DNA of 64,000 nt from Platanthera guangdongensis (GCA_039583875.1 CM077165.1:62484757-62548756); one strand, 5' to 3'; positions 11,317-23,058 are shown, counted from the stretch's first letter. Translations and numbers: made by a program. Notes: generated by a model not told the origin, from the sequence alone.

Positions 11317-12291
11317 ATGGCAGATGCTCCTCCCTCCCTCGCCGACCTCATGACTCTTTTCCACTCTATTTTCGCGACTCAGAACGCCAAGATGGACGCC
11401 CTCAACGCCCGTTTGGATGCCCTATAGGGCATGCCGTCCCCTCCACCACTGACTACGACCGACCACCCTTCGGCAAGCAGAGTGGACTTCACCGCTCCTC
11501 CGGGCGTGGACTATCCCACCTACGCACGTACTATTCAGGTGGACTTTCCCATCTACGAGGGCCGCGACGACCCTCTTCTGTGTCTTATGCGTTGTGATAT
11601 TTTTTTCGCAAACCACCGTACACCAGATGAAGAACGCGTTGACATCGCTTCCTTCCATTTACTCGGCCCCGCACAATTATGGTTCACTCAGCTTCTGCGG
11701 GAACATCCCAACATTTCCTGGGCAGATTTCAACACGGTCTGCACCCTTCGGTTCGGCCCAGCTCTACAGGGCAACCCACGCGGCGATCTTGCGAACCTCA
11801 AACAGGACGGTTCCATCGACACCTACCTAGAAATATTTCAGATTCTTCTGTCTCCGCGACCTCCGTCTTACCAGAGCAACAGGTTCTGCTCTTCACGGCC
11901 GGCCTCCACGAGCGCTTACGTTGGGATGTGGAATTCCTCCTACCACCTAATCTCAACACGGCTATGAGCCTCGCCAGGGCTTGTGAACAACGCCTGCTTT
12001 TGGACCGTCCACCCTTAGGACGTCGAGGCTTTTCGGGCGCCGCCTCTCTTGCCAGCCTGCCTGACACGGCTCCATTCCAGGACGCTCCTCTGCGGCCTAC
12101 TGTTCGCCGCCGTTTGTCCCGCACCGAGATGGCCGAACGACGCTAGAAGGTCCTATGCTACAATTGTGATGATCTTTTCACGCCGGGACACAGATGCAAA
12201 CGCCTATTTTGGCTGGAAGTCGATGACCCACTCCAGGATGACCCGACGGGTGATGTCGGGGCCCCAATGCCTTTCGATCCAGCTTGAGGAC
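11317..12291 (+). pseudogene. gag polyprotein (frameshifted) of Reina-like element
   Basis: ATG at 11317 opens MADAPPSLADLMTLFHSIF. A TAG interrupts at 11424, then the frame runs to about 11850 through the capsid core (DFPIYEGRDDPLLCL, ASFHLLGPAQLWF, WADFNTVCTLRFG). A frameshift is then needed to read FTAGLHERLRWDVEF and MSLARACEQR, followed by the knuckle CYNCDDLFTPGHRC near 12157-12198 and WLEVDDPLQDDP. The order is normal for a chromovirus gag, which packages the RNA. Stop plus frameshift make it a pseudogene. Confidence 0.75.
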
Positions 12292-12312
12292 AAGCTGGAT
12301 CGAACGGGGCGG

Positions 12313-12658
12313 TGATGTTATGTGGCGTGTTTCGTGTCGTTTATCTTTATTTCTGCGTATTTTATTTTAGCGTATTTGACCCATTGTTATAAGCCTAAAT
12401 GGGGTGCACTTTTGTGGAACCTATTTATGTGTGTGTTGTGAACAATTTGGAAGGAAGGAAAAAATAGAACTCAAGTCCCTCTCTCCCTTAATTCTCCTCT
12501 CCTCTCTCTCTAAACCCACGGGAAAACCCGTGAGTTTGCCCTAGCCGAATGCCGCAGCCGCCCCTTCCGCGATACTCATCCCGATCGACGCAACCGCCTC
12601 CGCCTCGCAGCCATAGCGCCGCCGCCGATAACTAGGTCCAAGGGAAAGGTCCACATCA
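12313..12658 (+). repeat. 3' LTR of the Reina-like element
   Basis: It starts TGATGTTATGTGG and ends CCACATCA, giving TGATG/CATCA inverted ends and 346 bp. The upstream polypurine tract supports the left boundary. CT-rich and 'aaacccacgggaaaacccg' leader-like sequence lies in its second half. Confidence 0.75.
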
Positions 12659-12869
12659 GATACATTTTCACTTTGTAGATTGTATTGCATCTCTTTGAAG
12701 TGTGATTCATAGTAGGCTTATTTTACTTCTGCATGTTTTAATTTCATGCACTTCAGTCAATGTTCTTATTTCTAAATGAGAGACCAACATGAAGAATTTT
12801 GCCATTGTTTGGTAATGCCCCTCCATATACATTATTTGCGCAAATTGTAGTTTGCATAAGGTAGTTTGG
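12659..12869 (+). other. Host DNA, probably SWC4 intron or upstream sequence
   Basis: About 210 bases without repeats or credible ORF. It continues directly into the 238-bp segment that reappears next to the SWC4 exons at 20080, so it belongs to the same locus. No exon is visible. Confidence 0.5.
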
Positions 12870-13107
12870 CCGTCTATACGTGGTAATTGAAAGGATATCG
12901 TACTAAGTTTTTCCATGTCCGATTTCTTCTATTTCCATTTCGTCTCCTCTTGAGGTTCCAGTTGAGGCTTTTATCATATTCAGGAGCTCTCAGGTAGTGG
13001 ATTGCCTCAAGTTCAAAATAGTTTCTTGTATTGTATCAAAACACGAACAGTAATTTTAAGCATCATGCATTCTATTACTGCATGGGCTTTCCTGTCAGTT
13101 ACGACAT
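12870..13107 (+). repeat. 238-bp direct repeat of host DNA, left copy
   Basis: From 'ccgtctatacgtgg' to 'ttacgacat' this segment matches 20080-20317 without gaps and with roughly seven base differences by eye. The two copies flank the gypsy element at 13108-20079 exactly at its right LTR end. See findings for possible origins. Confidence 0.85.
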
Positions 13108-14812
13108 CCCAGATCAGGGCGACGCAAAAGTGCCCGTCGCCGCACCCGTCCGGACCTCTATCGGCCCTGAATTTACATGTTTTATTTGAGTTTCATGTTA
13201 TAGTTTGCATGAAATATATGTATATATATACTTATATACATATATATATATATACATGTGTGTGTGCCAAAGTAGTGTGAGTTTATATATATATATTTCA
13301 TATATAATATATATATATATATTTAAAAAATTATAACAGTATATATGTAGATGAAGCAGCCAGTTCAGCAATCAACCCGTCGCCCCGGGCGACTGTTCAT
13401 CTTCTTCGCCTGAACCACGACACGCGAGCTTCACACGGTTACCTAGGGGGCGAGCTTCACGCGGCTTCCCACGATCCCACTTCTCCGCACGTCGCGCGGC
13501 CCTCCAGCCCCATTCCGCTGCCACGATCCCTCTTCCCGGCGGTTTTCAGCGCGTGACCAAGCTTCGGCCTTGAAGGTTCTTCCACGAAGCTCACGGTTAA
13601 CCGGGATTTTGGTGTTTTCTTTGCTGCTTATATATACGAGTGTTGTATGTATTGTAGGGAGTGGATGATGTTGTTGAAAACGATTTAAACTTTCTTGTGT
13701 ATTTGATTCCCATTTGGGGTTTCCTGTTAGCTTTGTGAGATCTCTTTGGTGATAGATGAATATTTGAATGTAATGAGAGTTTGCTTCCGTCGATGCCTGT
13801 AGTTGTGATTGATTTCCATTTGAGATTAAGTTTGCTATAGTTTCCTTAGGAGATTGCTGTTTGGCTTTTGTTCCCCGTGGGAGAGCCATCATTTTTTTGA
13901 TGAACATGTGGTTTTATTGGTTGTCAATATTGAAGTCTCTGCTTAGTTTTCATTTCCGTTAAAGATGATGGACAGTGAACAATTGATGTTACTATTGTTA
14001 GCTGTAGGTTGATGTTGAAATTTATGAGTGTTTGCTGCTTGCAGTTTGGATTGTCCCGTGTGAGTTTTGCTGTATGAGTTTTGGGATTTTGATTCTATTG
14101 TGTGAATCTTGATTTCGGGAGTGTTAGAGATTTCGGGAGTGTTAGAGATTTCGTGGGTCTACCATAAGTGATTGTGGAGCCTCTTGTGCAAAGAGCGAGT
14201 GAATTTAGGTTGTTTAGTTTGTGGCTTTCTCACGTCGTGAGTAGTTTAGATTTCGTGGAACCACTTTCGTGTGAGAGTGAGTGAAGATTTCTCCTTGGTG
14301 CCCGTGTGCGATAGCAGCCGACCACGGAGCGGAAGATTAAAGGCGACGAGAAGTACCTCGCGAGATCGCCATCGACTTCGGATACAGAAAGACGTCTTTT
14401 TCCGTGGGTAACTTGTTTCTATCTTTTCCTTTGTGAGTGTCTATATTTTCTCTTAGGTTAAATAGACTCTTTGTGGGGTTTTCACCCGAATTTTGTCAGC
14501 AAACGCTACGTCGAAAACTCCAAACGGAAACGTATTTGGAGTTCACGATTTCCGTTTGCTACGACAAGGGGAACGAAACGAAAGTTGCGAGCTTCCTTCC
14601 CGGATTTAAAAATTGAACCATTTTTAAGAAAATTTAATTTTTAAACAAAATAGCGATTTGTGCTTTATAAAATTATCAAAGTTGTTTGATTTCAAAGTCT
14701 GTGCAACGCCCGCTCTAATTTTCTGTTAAAAATTCATTTAATCATCGCATGCATTAGCGTTTCCTAGAGAAAAGCCGACAGGCGCGCGAACCCTACGCGC
14801 CGTCCTGCATCA
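13108..14812 (+). repeat. 5' LTR (left boundary uncertain) of a Ty3/gypsy element
   Basis: The right end (...CGTCCTGCATCA at 14812) is fixed by the primer site and by identity to the 3' LTR. Only 14170-14812 is duplicated in the 3' LTR. The remaining 13108-14169 would be its U3 region: it has a TATA-like 'cttatatatac' near 13625, GC-rich blocks (13370-13560) and a TA/TG microsatellite at 13203-13325. No TG start is found at 13108, so the real LTR start could be further right, or the left end may be truncated. Confidence 0.6.
13203..13325. repeat. (TA)n/(TG)n microsatellite region
   Basis: Runs of atatatat with interruptions (ttatatacatatatatatatatac, gtgtgtg, then a second TA run). Ordinary simple repeat. 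Confidence 0.9.
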
Positions 14813-14814
14813 AT

Positions 14815-14829
14815 TTGGTATCAGAGCGA
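14815..14829 (+). promoter_or_regulatory. Primer-binding site (tRNA-iMet)
   Basis: TTTGGTATCAGAGCG begins two bases after the 5' LTR. It contains the 12-base plant initiator-tRNA match TGGTATCAGAGC and sets the plus orientation. Confidence 0.85.
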
Positions 14830-14992
14830 GGTTCCAAAAATTTTCTAAGTTTTGGGATTCGCCCTGTGTAGAATAGGAACCCGCATAGCATTTAAAAATT
14901 TTTCAAAAAAAAAAGAGTTCTTTTAAGCATATTTATACATTTGCATTTATTTATTTGTTCGCATGCATTTGCGTAGTGGTAGGTTAGTGAGT

Positions 14993-16891
14993 ATGAGTGC
15001 ACAACACCACAATTCACCACCTGAACACCTTCACGAGATAAACCCGGAGATGCGTCGAGGTTAACATGGTGAACCGAGTCGTGGGAACGAAGGGAATGAA
15101 GCACCCCCGTGGTTTGTACCTTTTGCCCACCAAATGACGACATTAACCGAAAGTGTTTACCAAATGAGAGAAGGGCTAGCAAACCTTAGCGTTCGGGTGA
15201 ATAGCTTAGAAGTGCCCCCTTGAGCGTCAATGCCACCTTTAGTTAGAGATGAGCATTCAGTGTGACCCCATTATGAAGCTCCACCACCGTATGGAGAGAG
15301 GTCTGCACTTAGGAGAAACCCTCATTTCAAGGAAGAGGTTAGAAATCCTATAGATAGGTATGAGTCTGAGTATGATCAGGGTAGGAATTTCCCGAGAAAT
15401 TTTCCTGAACCCCCACGAGAGCCTTTCCGAAGTACGCGAGATCATTATCAGGAGAGACCCTATAATTACGTAGCTAGAGAAGAGCGTCTTCGAGACCATC
15501 GTAGGCAGATACCGGCCATGCATCGTGATGATCGGCCTATAGATTGGCATCGACCGCCACCCCCACGACGTCGAGACAATCGTGATCCTTATGACGATGA
15601 TTACGACTATCCTCCCCGGGATAGACGACCGGATCTTACATGTGTTGTGAAGTTAGACCCGCCACTTTATGATGGATCTATGGACCCCAAGGTCTTTTCC
15701 GACTGGGTTATAGACATAGAGACCTACTTTGATTGGTATCGTATGACGGAAGATCATAAGGTTCAGTTTGCCAAGATGAGGTTATCTGGGCGAGCAAAAA
15801 TCTTTTGGATAGGTGAGGAACGTAGTATAGAGAGGAATGAACGCCCTCCCATTACACATTGGGCACACATGAAAGCCATATTGGAGGAGCAGTACATTCC
15901 CCAGCACTACCAGACCCGTCTACGAGACGAGCTGACGTCTCTACGTCAAGTGTCTAAATCTGTTTCTGATTATTTAGCTGAGATGAAGGATCTTATGATT
16001 AGGTGCAACGTAGTCGAACACCCACGAGATACATTATCTAAGTTTAAGTGTGGACTACGATCTGAGATTCGCGATGAGTTGATTCGATATGGTCACTATT
16101 TCTTTGCTGAGACTGTATCTATCGCCATCGACATAGAGGAACATCAAAAGAGAACCTCCCGGTTCAAACCTCAAAATAAAACAAACACTCCTTATAAGAA
16201 AGATGAATCAAAAGGTAAGGAGAGTGCCTCGAAGCCCACCTCGAACTTTACGAGAGATCATAAAGGAAAAGCCCCCATGGGAACTGTGACCCCTTCACAG
16301 ATCCGATGTTATGAGTGCCAGCAGATGGGCCATATATCTAGGGATTGTCCTAAGAGGAGAGACACACTAGTTATTCATGAGGTGACTGAGGAGGATGAAC
16401 CTATAAAAGAAGTTGGAGTCGAGAGAGACTCACACATTTTGAATGATGAAGTATACGGTACGCCTAGTGATGAGGAGATAGATCCCGACGTCCTAGTGGC
16501 GAGATGCATGTTATCTACACCAAAGGAATCAGCCGATTATTGGCGGACGAACATCTTCCAGGCCTACTTCAAGGCAGGGGAGAAAGTGTGTCGTTTAGTA
16601 GTAGATAGCGAGAGTTGTATGAATGTGATAGCTGAGACAGCATTAGCCCGCATGGGACTCACTGCTGAGCCATACCCTTCCCCATTCCAGGTAGCTTGGG
16701 TCACCAAGACTACCATATTTGTGACTAGGAGATGTTTAGTGTCCATCACTATCGGTCCGTATACCGATAAGATTTGGTGTGACGTTATGCCTATGGATGT
16801 GTGCCACATATTACCAGGGAGACCTTGGTTATATGACCGAGATATACTCATACATGGCAGGTCCAACACTTGCTCCTTTCTACTAGACTGA
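14993..16891 (+). pseudogene. gag-protease polyprotein of the gypsy element
   Basis: ATG at 14993 starts MSAQHHNSPPEHL in the same frame that is open to 16891, but three stops interrupt the first 270 bases. From 15518 the frame is clear for 457 codons. It has an Arg/Asp/Pro-rich start, the capsid core (LYDGSMDPKVFSDW, RLSGRAKIFW, HWAHMKAILEEQYIP, SVSDYLAEM), the CCHC knuckle CYECQQMGHISRDC (about 16307-16348), and a retropepsin-like domain. The protease site reads VVDSESC at 16601-16618, where D-S/T-G is required. Its loss of Gly and the early stops indicate a dead gene. The final stop at 16889 is in the normal pro-pol frame (next residues KRVVLNPV). Confidence 0.85.
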
Positions 16892-19440
16892 AAGAGAGTA
16901 GTGTTGAACCCGGTGCGACCCACAACACCAACATCCCGCACGAGTAGTAGTGCGAAAGAATCTCTTCCTCCCACTGAAAGGAAGAAAACTTTTAGCATTA
17001 TACGAGGCACTGATTTCCATGGAGAGAGCTTCGATGGTGGATTTTATTATGCCTTAGTAGTTTTACAGGCATCTGACGTACTAGAGAGATACGAGTCTAT
17101 TCCGACACCTGCTAGGAGACTCTTAGACGAGTTCCAGGATATACACCCTGATGAGCTTCCGGCTAAGTTACCTCTCATGAGATGTATTCAACATGCGATA
17201 GATCTCGTTCCTGGAGCTTCCCTCCCACATTTACCGCATTACCGATTGAATCCTGCCGCCCATGAGAAGCTGCAGAAGCAAATCAGAGAGTTACTTGATA
17301 GAGGCTTTATCCGTCATAGGCTTAGTCCATGTGCGGTGCCTGCCCTCCTTGCCCCGAAAAAGGATGGTACTTGGCGTATGTGCGTTGACAGTCGTGTTGT
17401 CAACAAGATTACTGTGAAATACCGATTCTCGATACCCCGACTGGATGACATGTTGGACATGTTGACTGGAGTCACGATCTTTTATAAGATCGACCTTCGT
17501 AGTGGTTATCATCAGATTCGCATTCGCGAAGGAGACGAGTGGAAGACTGTCTTCAAATCGAAGGATGACCTTTACGAGTGGCTTGTGATGCCCTTTGGGT
17601 TATCCAATGCCCCTAGTACTTTCGCTCGGATGATGACCCAGGTCTTTAGACCATATATTGGCAAGTTCGTAGTGGTTTATTGAGGACATTTTGATATATA
17701 GTTGGACTGGGAGTGAGCACTTAACTCACCTACATACTATTTTCGAGCTCCTGCGAGCGGAACGATTGTATATCGACTTGAAGAAGTGTGTTTTTATGGC
17801 CGAGTCCGTCATCTTTCTTGGATATATAGTGAGCTCCGCTGGCATCACTATGGATCCCGAGAAAGTTTGAGCGATTCGTGAGTGGCCTACCCCTCAGAAC
17901 ATTCACGATGTCCGTAGCTTTCATGGACTAGCCACATTTTATCGTCGATTCATTAAGAACTTCAGTACGATTATGACACCTATCACTGAATGTACGAAGA
18001 AAGGAAGTTTTCAGTGGACATCATCGACAGTTAGAGCCTTTGAGATTATCAAGGATAAGATGTCCACTGCACCTGTTTTGAGACTCCCTGATTTCAGTCA
18101 GGTATTCGAGGTATCTTGTGATGCCTCAGGAGTTGCGATAGGAGGTGTTCTTAGTCAAGAGGGTCACCTCGTTGGATTTTTCAGTGAAAAGCTCTCAGGC
18201 CCGAAGCTGAATTATTTCAACTATAAGCGCGAGTTCTATGCGATTGTACAGACGTTACGTCATTGGAGGCATTATTTGTTGCCTAAGGAGTTTGTCCTCC
18301 ACTCTGATCATCAGGCGTTGCGTTTTATCAATTCGCAACAGAAGTTGAACCATCAACATGCTAAGTGGGTCATATTTACAAGAATACACCTTCGTTCTCA
18401 AACACTGTAAGGGAACGGAGAATAGGGTTGCCGACGCCCTCAGTCGAGTCACCCTTGTATTGTCACAGATGCGTACTCAGGTGATAGGATTTGAGCGTGT
18501 CAAGGATGATTATTCTAGCTGTCCTGATTTTAGCGGTATCTATGATGCGATACGTTCGGATCCCTATCACGATGAGACCGATTATCTCATTCGAGACGAA
18601 TATTTGTTTCGTGGGACCCGTCTGTGTATTCCCCGCACCTCGTTGCGAAATTTCATTGTATGAGAATTACATGGCGGAGGCTTAGGTGGACACTTTGGAC
18701 GCGATAAGACGATAGCCTTAGTAGAAGAGCTCTTCTATTGGCCCGAGATGAAGCGGGTTATCGCTCAGATTGTTAGTAGCTGCCGCACTTGTCAGGTAGC
18801 GAAGGGCAATAAACAACCCGCTGGATTATATACACCTTTACCGGTGCCCAGTATTCCTTGGGATGATGTTAGCATGGATTTTGTGCTTGGATTGCCGCCC
18901 ACTTTTAGGAAACACGATTCCATACTTGTGGTTGTTGATCGGTTCTCTAAAATGGCGTACTTCATCCCTTGCAACAAAACTGATGACACCTCTCATATAG
19001 CCCGTATTTATTATAAAGTGGTTGTCGCACACCGAGGGATACCAAAGACTATCGTTACCGATCGAGACGTTAAGTTCACCAACTATTTTTGGAAGTCACT
19101 CTGGAGACTTTTAGGTACTAAACTTCTATTTTCATCCGCTTATCATCCACAGACCGACGGTCAAACTGAAGTTGTGAATTGAAGTTTAGGAAATATATTG
19201 CGATGTTTGGTAGGAGATCACCAGGGAAATTGAGATCTAATTCTTCCACACGCTCAGTTAGCGTATAATAATTCGAAGAATAAATCCACGAGTTTATCAC
19301 CTAATGAGGTTGTTCATGGTCACACTGCACGAGTGCTGTTAGATTTAGCACCACTACCACACACCTTTAGGACTAGCCAGTTTGCACATGAGTATGCATT
19401 GCATTTGCATGATTTGCACCAAGAGATTGAACGGAGATTG
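16892..19440 (+). pseudogene. pol: reverse transcriptase, RNase H and integrase (broken)
   Basis: RT spans about 17120-17860 with [49 protein letters not shown] and [17 protein letters not shown]. At 17678 the YFDD active-site codons have lost two bases and one Asp codon reads Glu. RNase H follows ([40 protein letters not shown]) to about 18370, where a frameshift lies before GTENRVADALSR. Integrase has the zinc region (HGGGLGGHFG...CRTC near 18790), the core (MDFVLGLPPT, VTDRDVKF, HPQTDGQTE), a stop after VVN and another after DHQGN. It ends in LHQEIERRL at the deletion junction, so the C-terminal domain is missing. Confidence 0.88.
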
Positions 19441-20079
19441 TGGAGCCTCTTGTGCAAAGAGTGAGTGAATTTAGGTTGTTTAGTTTGTGTCTTTCTCACG
19501 TCGTGAGTAGTTTAGATTTCGTGGAACCACTTTCGTGTGAGAGTGAGTGAAGATTTCTCCTTGGTGCCCGTGTGCGATAGCAGCCGACCACGGAGCGGAA
19601 GATTGAAGGCGACGAGAAGTACCTCGCGAGATCGCCATCGACTTCGGATACGAAAAAACGTCTCTTTCCGTGGGTAACTTGTTTCTATCTTTTCCTTTGT
19701 GAGTGTCTATATTTTCTCTTAGGTTAAATAGACTCCTTGTGGGGTTTTCGCCCGAATTTTGTCAGCAAACGCTACGTCGAAAACTCCAAACGGAAACATA
19801 TTTGGAGTTCACGATTTCCGTTTGCTACGACAAGGGGAACGAAACGAAAGTTGCGAGCTTCCTTCCCGGATTTAGAAAATTGAACCATTTTTAAGAAAAT
19901 TTAATTTTTAAACAAAATAGCGATTTGTGCTTTATAAAATTATCAAAGTTGTTTGATTTCAAAGTCTGTGCAACTCCCGCTCTAATTTTCTGTTAAAAAT
20001 TCATTTAATCATCGCATGCATTAGGGTTTCCTAGAGAAAAGCCGACAGGCGCGCGAACCCTACGCGCCGTCCTGCATCA
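19436..20079 (+). repeat. 3' LTR (5'-truncated) of the gypsy element
   Basis: It matches 14170-14812 from GATTGTGGAGCC to CGTCCTGCATCA. It lacks the U3 part. Host sequence starts at 20080. The ORF at 19703-19894 lies wholly in the LTR and is not a gene. Confidence 0.88.
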
Positions 20080-20317
20080 CCGTCTATACGTGGTAATTGT
20101 AAGGATATCGTACTAAGTTTTTCCATGTCCGATGTCTTCTAATTCCATTTCGTCTCCTCTTGAGGTTCCAGTTGAGGCTTTTATCATATTCAGGAGCTCT
20201 CAGGTAGTGGATTGCCTCAAGTTCAAAATAGTTTCTTGTATTGTATCAAAACACCAACAGTAATTTTAAGCATCATGCATTCTATTACTGCATGGGCTTT
20301 CATTTCAGTTACGACAT
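20080..20317 (+). repeat. 238-bp direct repeat of host DNA, right copy
   Basis: This is the second copy of 12870-13107, starting at the first base after the LTR. It continues without break into SWC4 intron and exons, so this copy is in the original gene context on its right side, as the left copy is on its left side. Confidence 0.85.
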
Positions 20318-20368
20318 GCCACTTTCAATCTCTCTATTTTTCTTTACTGTAATTTATCTATTGTGCAG

Positions 20369-20737
20369 ATCACATGGCAGTGGCTGCCATTTACCAACTC
20401 TGCACGTAGGGATAACTTACAACTGTATCACTGGGTATTTTTTCACTTCTTATTCAATATTGGAATAGTCCTTCCTTTTGCTCATACCACTAAACTTGAT
20501 CTCAACTTTTCCAGGTGAGGGTGGTCAATGGTGTTCCTCCTACAGGTGATTATCAATTTGCTAAGTATAACAAGGTGGGATACTACACAATTTTCATTGT
20601 ATTTCTTTAGTATCTGCAAATTCAGTAAATTCAAAAGGTGTGACAATGTTAATTTACTTTCCATTGCCATCTGGATGCAGTCAGTTGACATTGTTAAGTA
20701 TACAGATGAGGAATATGAAAAGTATCTCACTGATCCT
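20369..20737 (+). CDS. SWC4: Three exons of SWC4/DMAP1 (SWR1 and NuA4 complex subunit)
   Basis: Exon 20369-20434 reads [20 protein letters not shown] plus HW. Exon 20515-20574 reads [20 protein letters not shown]. Exon 20681-20737 reads [19 protein letters not shown]. All junctions are phase 0 with AG acceptors and GT donors (GTATTT, GTGGGA, GTATGT). Joined, these 61 residues are the highly conserved block just before the SANT/Myb-like domain of plant SWC4, homologue of animal DMAP1. SWC4 is a nuclear subunit shared by SWR1 (H2A.Z deposition) and NuA4 (H4/H2A acetylation). There are no stops or frameshifts here. The preceding exons (start, ALTGG region) are not visible in 12659-20368, and the following SANT exon (WTKEETDQLF in relatives) is not visible to 64000. 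It may be a gene fragment, or a gene with an extremely long next intron. Confidence 0.85.
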
Positions 20738-21000
20738 GTATGTACTAGGTACAGTATGGTTATGTTATTTTAAGCTTGTTGCTGGCCATTTTTGAGGGCT
20801 ATTCTTTTGGTGCTTCTTGTTACTCAATCTTTGTTGAACATTTATAGTCTCTTGTGCTATTAAATTAGGCTTGGTATTGCAACCTGTGGAATTTAGTTTG
20901 TTGTTTTAGCACCGTAAATTACAAATAAATTTCAAATTTAATTAACATTTGTTACTAATTCCAATTTTTCATTGTAGTTATTTCTATTTAGCTTAAATAT
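20738..21000 (+). other. SWC4 intron start
   Basis: AT-rich intron-like DNA between the donor GTATGT at 20738 and the LTR of the decayed gypsy element. No further exon is seen. Confidence 0.6.
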
Positions 21001-21323
21001 TTTTACAATTACCGCTATGGGTAGTTGAGTGAACAAGGGAGAGAAGCATCTGGGAGAAGAAAATGACAAGATAATTCCACTGTAAGAGACTCACGAACTA
21101 CCTAAACTCAATTCCTTATTCATCCAAGATAACTCAACAAATATGTTGATTATTTATACTTTAGTCCATGAACCCTAATTGGGCAATTGAAAAAAAATCC
21201 TTCAAAAAATGATATAAAATGTGCTGAAACATATTGCCACGTTGTGGGGGTTGTTCATCATCTTTGGGTGCCGATAGTAGATTTACCAAACCTGATCTGA
21301 CGTCTCATTATTTGAACCTGCCA
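21001..21323 (-). repeat. 3' LTR of the old gypsy element
   Basis: It aligns weakly but collinearly with 35862-36196: '...gtagttgagtgaacaagggagagaag', 'ctcaattccttattcatcc', 'gttgtggggg' and 'accaaacct' have counterparts in the same order. The outer end is next to intron sequence. No convincing target duplication remains. Confidence 0.6.
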
Positions 21324-21994
21324 TAATAATACCTTGCTAAAGGAAATTTGTGTTGTACTCAAGGCGAAGGTCCTGAAACTGAAGCGTGGACTCGGTATTC
21401 TTCTTCTACTAAATGAGAACGTGTGGAACTGTAGTGCCGCCGTGTTATGTCTTGTTAGTGCCCATGATGGTCTTAGGATCGTAAGGGCAATTGAAGTAGA
21501 TCGCAAGATTCACTGGAATAGAGGTCTCGACGGTGTGGTCTCCTATCTCTTGCTTGAGCTAGGAGACACGAAAGATTAGCTTATGAAGCCCTGGGGTTGA
21601 CGATGGAGTCAGTAGGCCACCACACCAATGTCGACGAAATTTGTAAAGGGGCCGTTGCAACGGGCTGAGAGCTTTGGTTGGATCCGGGTAGAAACAGTGA
21701 TCTCATGATGTGGGCGAAGCTTCATGGACACCTAGTTTCCTAGTTTCTGGTGTATCAGATATTTGTTGGTTTGTACAATCATCCTTTTTGGGTGCGATGG
21801 AGATGAAACTAGTTGGTGCAAGATCTCATCGCCGTTGTGGAGCTGTCGGGTTATGCTTTCCACTAACATTCTTCGTGGTAAATGCCAAGCAAAGTGGAAG
21901 GGGGTCTACCGTAAACTGCCTCAAATATAGTGTTGTTGGTTGCTGTGCGGATGGATGTATTGTATGAATACTTGCCCTAGCGGAGTCAACCGAC

Positions 21995-22461
21995 TCATTT
22001 GTGCAACAAAGGTGAAGTGAGACACCATAAGTTTATCTCCAACTCGTGATTGAGGACTTCCATCTCTCTATTAGTTTGCAGCGATGGGTGGTATTTTGTT
22101 CTCATTTGCAATGTAGTCCCATGGAGTTTGAACAAAACATACCAGAAGCTGCTCATAAAGGTGGGGTCATGATTGTTGGCAATCGAACTTGAAAAACCTT
22201 GTAATGACACATTCTCATATTTGAAAGTAACTGTTTTGAGCTCTGTTGTGAGTGAGTAGCAAAGCGGAATGAAATGTGCAACTTCGAAAGACAATCTACC
22301 ATCACAAATATGCAACCATAACTAATGAATTCATGTAGCTTGTTGATGAGATTGATGACAATGTCTTCCCAATTGAGCTTAGACACGGATTCTGACTGAA
22401 GAAGGCATGCTGAAAATGTTGTTTCGTATTTGCTGCATTGGTAGGTGTTGTAGTAGGTCAA
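21995..22461 (-). pseudogene. Integrase remnant of the old gypsy element
   Basis: Two overlapping minus-strand ORFs carry integrase pieces: CSKYETTFSACLLQSESVSK (end of the zinc region), VMVDCLSKLHI (normally VVVDRLSK), DPTFMSSFWYVLFKLHGTTL (after the second catalytic Asp) and a degenerate HPQ-TDG-E region (YHPSLQTNREMEVLNHELEI). The first Asp motif and frame continuity are lost. It is clearly dead. Confidence 0.75.
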
Positions 22462-22674
22462 AAACTGCTTGACCCTGTGACACGTACCACACTAGTAAAA
22501 TGATGACATGCGTTTGCTTGTGCGAAAAGCACTTAGGTGATCGAATGTTGAATGGAAATTGACCATCAAATGCTGAATTTAAGCTGAGTTGCTAATGCTA
22601 AACGAACTTGATGGTAGAGTCGACCCCCTGCGAGTGAGAATGCTTGATGAGCCGTAGGGGCGGTGGTAATGGAT

Positions 22675-23058
22675 TCACATATGATGTGGTATTGTTGATT
22701 GACCTTCACCTTCTATTGGATGGTATCCACGTCTGCTCATAAATGCCGTGATATGGACATGGTTAGGGTTGTTTAGATTGGAGGGATAAAACATCAACCA
22801 CCTGGTTTGACTTCCCTTGACCTTTGCCGTGAATTCGTACCCCAAAAACATGCCACCCACGCTCACTGAACTTAAGAGGGACGGATGCCAATAATGGATG
22901 GCCATGCTTAGAGCCATTAACTCATTCTCGTAGGTTGAGCATGGCTCTTCACTGCGAATAATTGTGAGAAATCCCGTATAACAAAGACATATGTAGGTTG
23001 TCGAAAGACTCCTTGGTTGCAGGTGCCCATTAGAAGAATGTGTTGCTTGCTTCTTCAA
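22675..23058 (-). pseudogene. RNase H remnant of the old gypsy element
   Basis: The segment SLSTTYICLCYTGFLTIIRSEE and ENELMALSMAIHYWHP corresponds to the gypsy RNase H region around the Glu motif (S.YEKELLAVV.A...W..YL). The residues before and after are scrambled. It is collinear with the integrase remnant to its left. Confidence 0.7.

Larger units (their letters stand above)
11217..12658 (+). mobile_element. Truncated Reina-like Ty3/gypsy element: gag and 3' LTR only
   Basis: Plus-strand gag with a CX2C...GHxC knuckle is followed, within about 120 bases, by a polypurine tract (gaacggggcgg) and an LTR. All of pol is missing. The 5' LTR is absent; the left end coincides with the LTR of the preceding minus-strand element, which appears to have truncated it. 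The short LTR and knuckle type resemble Reina-clade chromoviruses; clade is an inference. Confidence 0.7.
13108..20079 (+). mobile_element. Ty3/gypsy LTR retrotransposon with dead gag-pol, in host SWC4 locus
   Basis: Order on the plus strand: 5' LTR, primer site (TTTGGTATCAGAGCG at 14815), gag-protease frame (14993-16891), RT, RNase H and integrase (to about 19440), then a 5'-truncated 3' LTR (19436-20079). The integrase C-terminus, polypurine tract and U3 of the 3' LTR are missing. The junction lies in GATTGTGGAG, which also occurs in the 5' LTR at 14170. The two LTR segments differ at about a dozen of 643 positions by eye. Clade is uncertain because any chromodomain is deleted. Confidence 0.85.
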
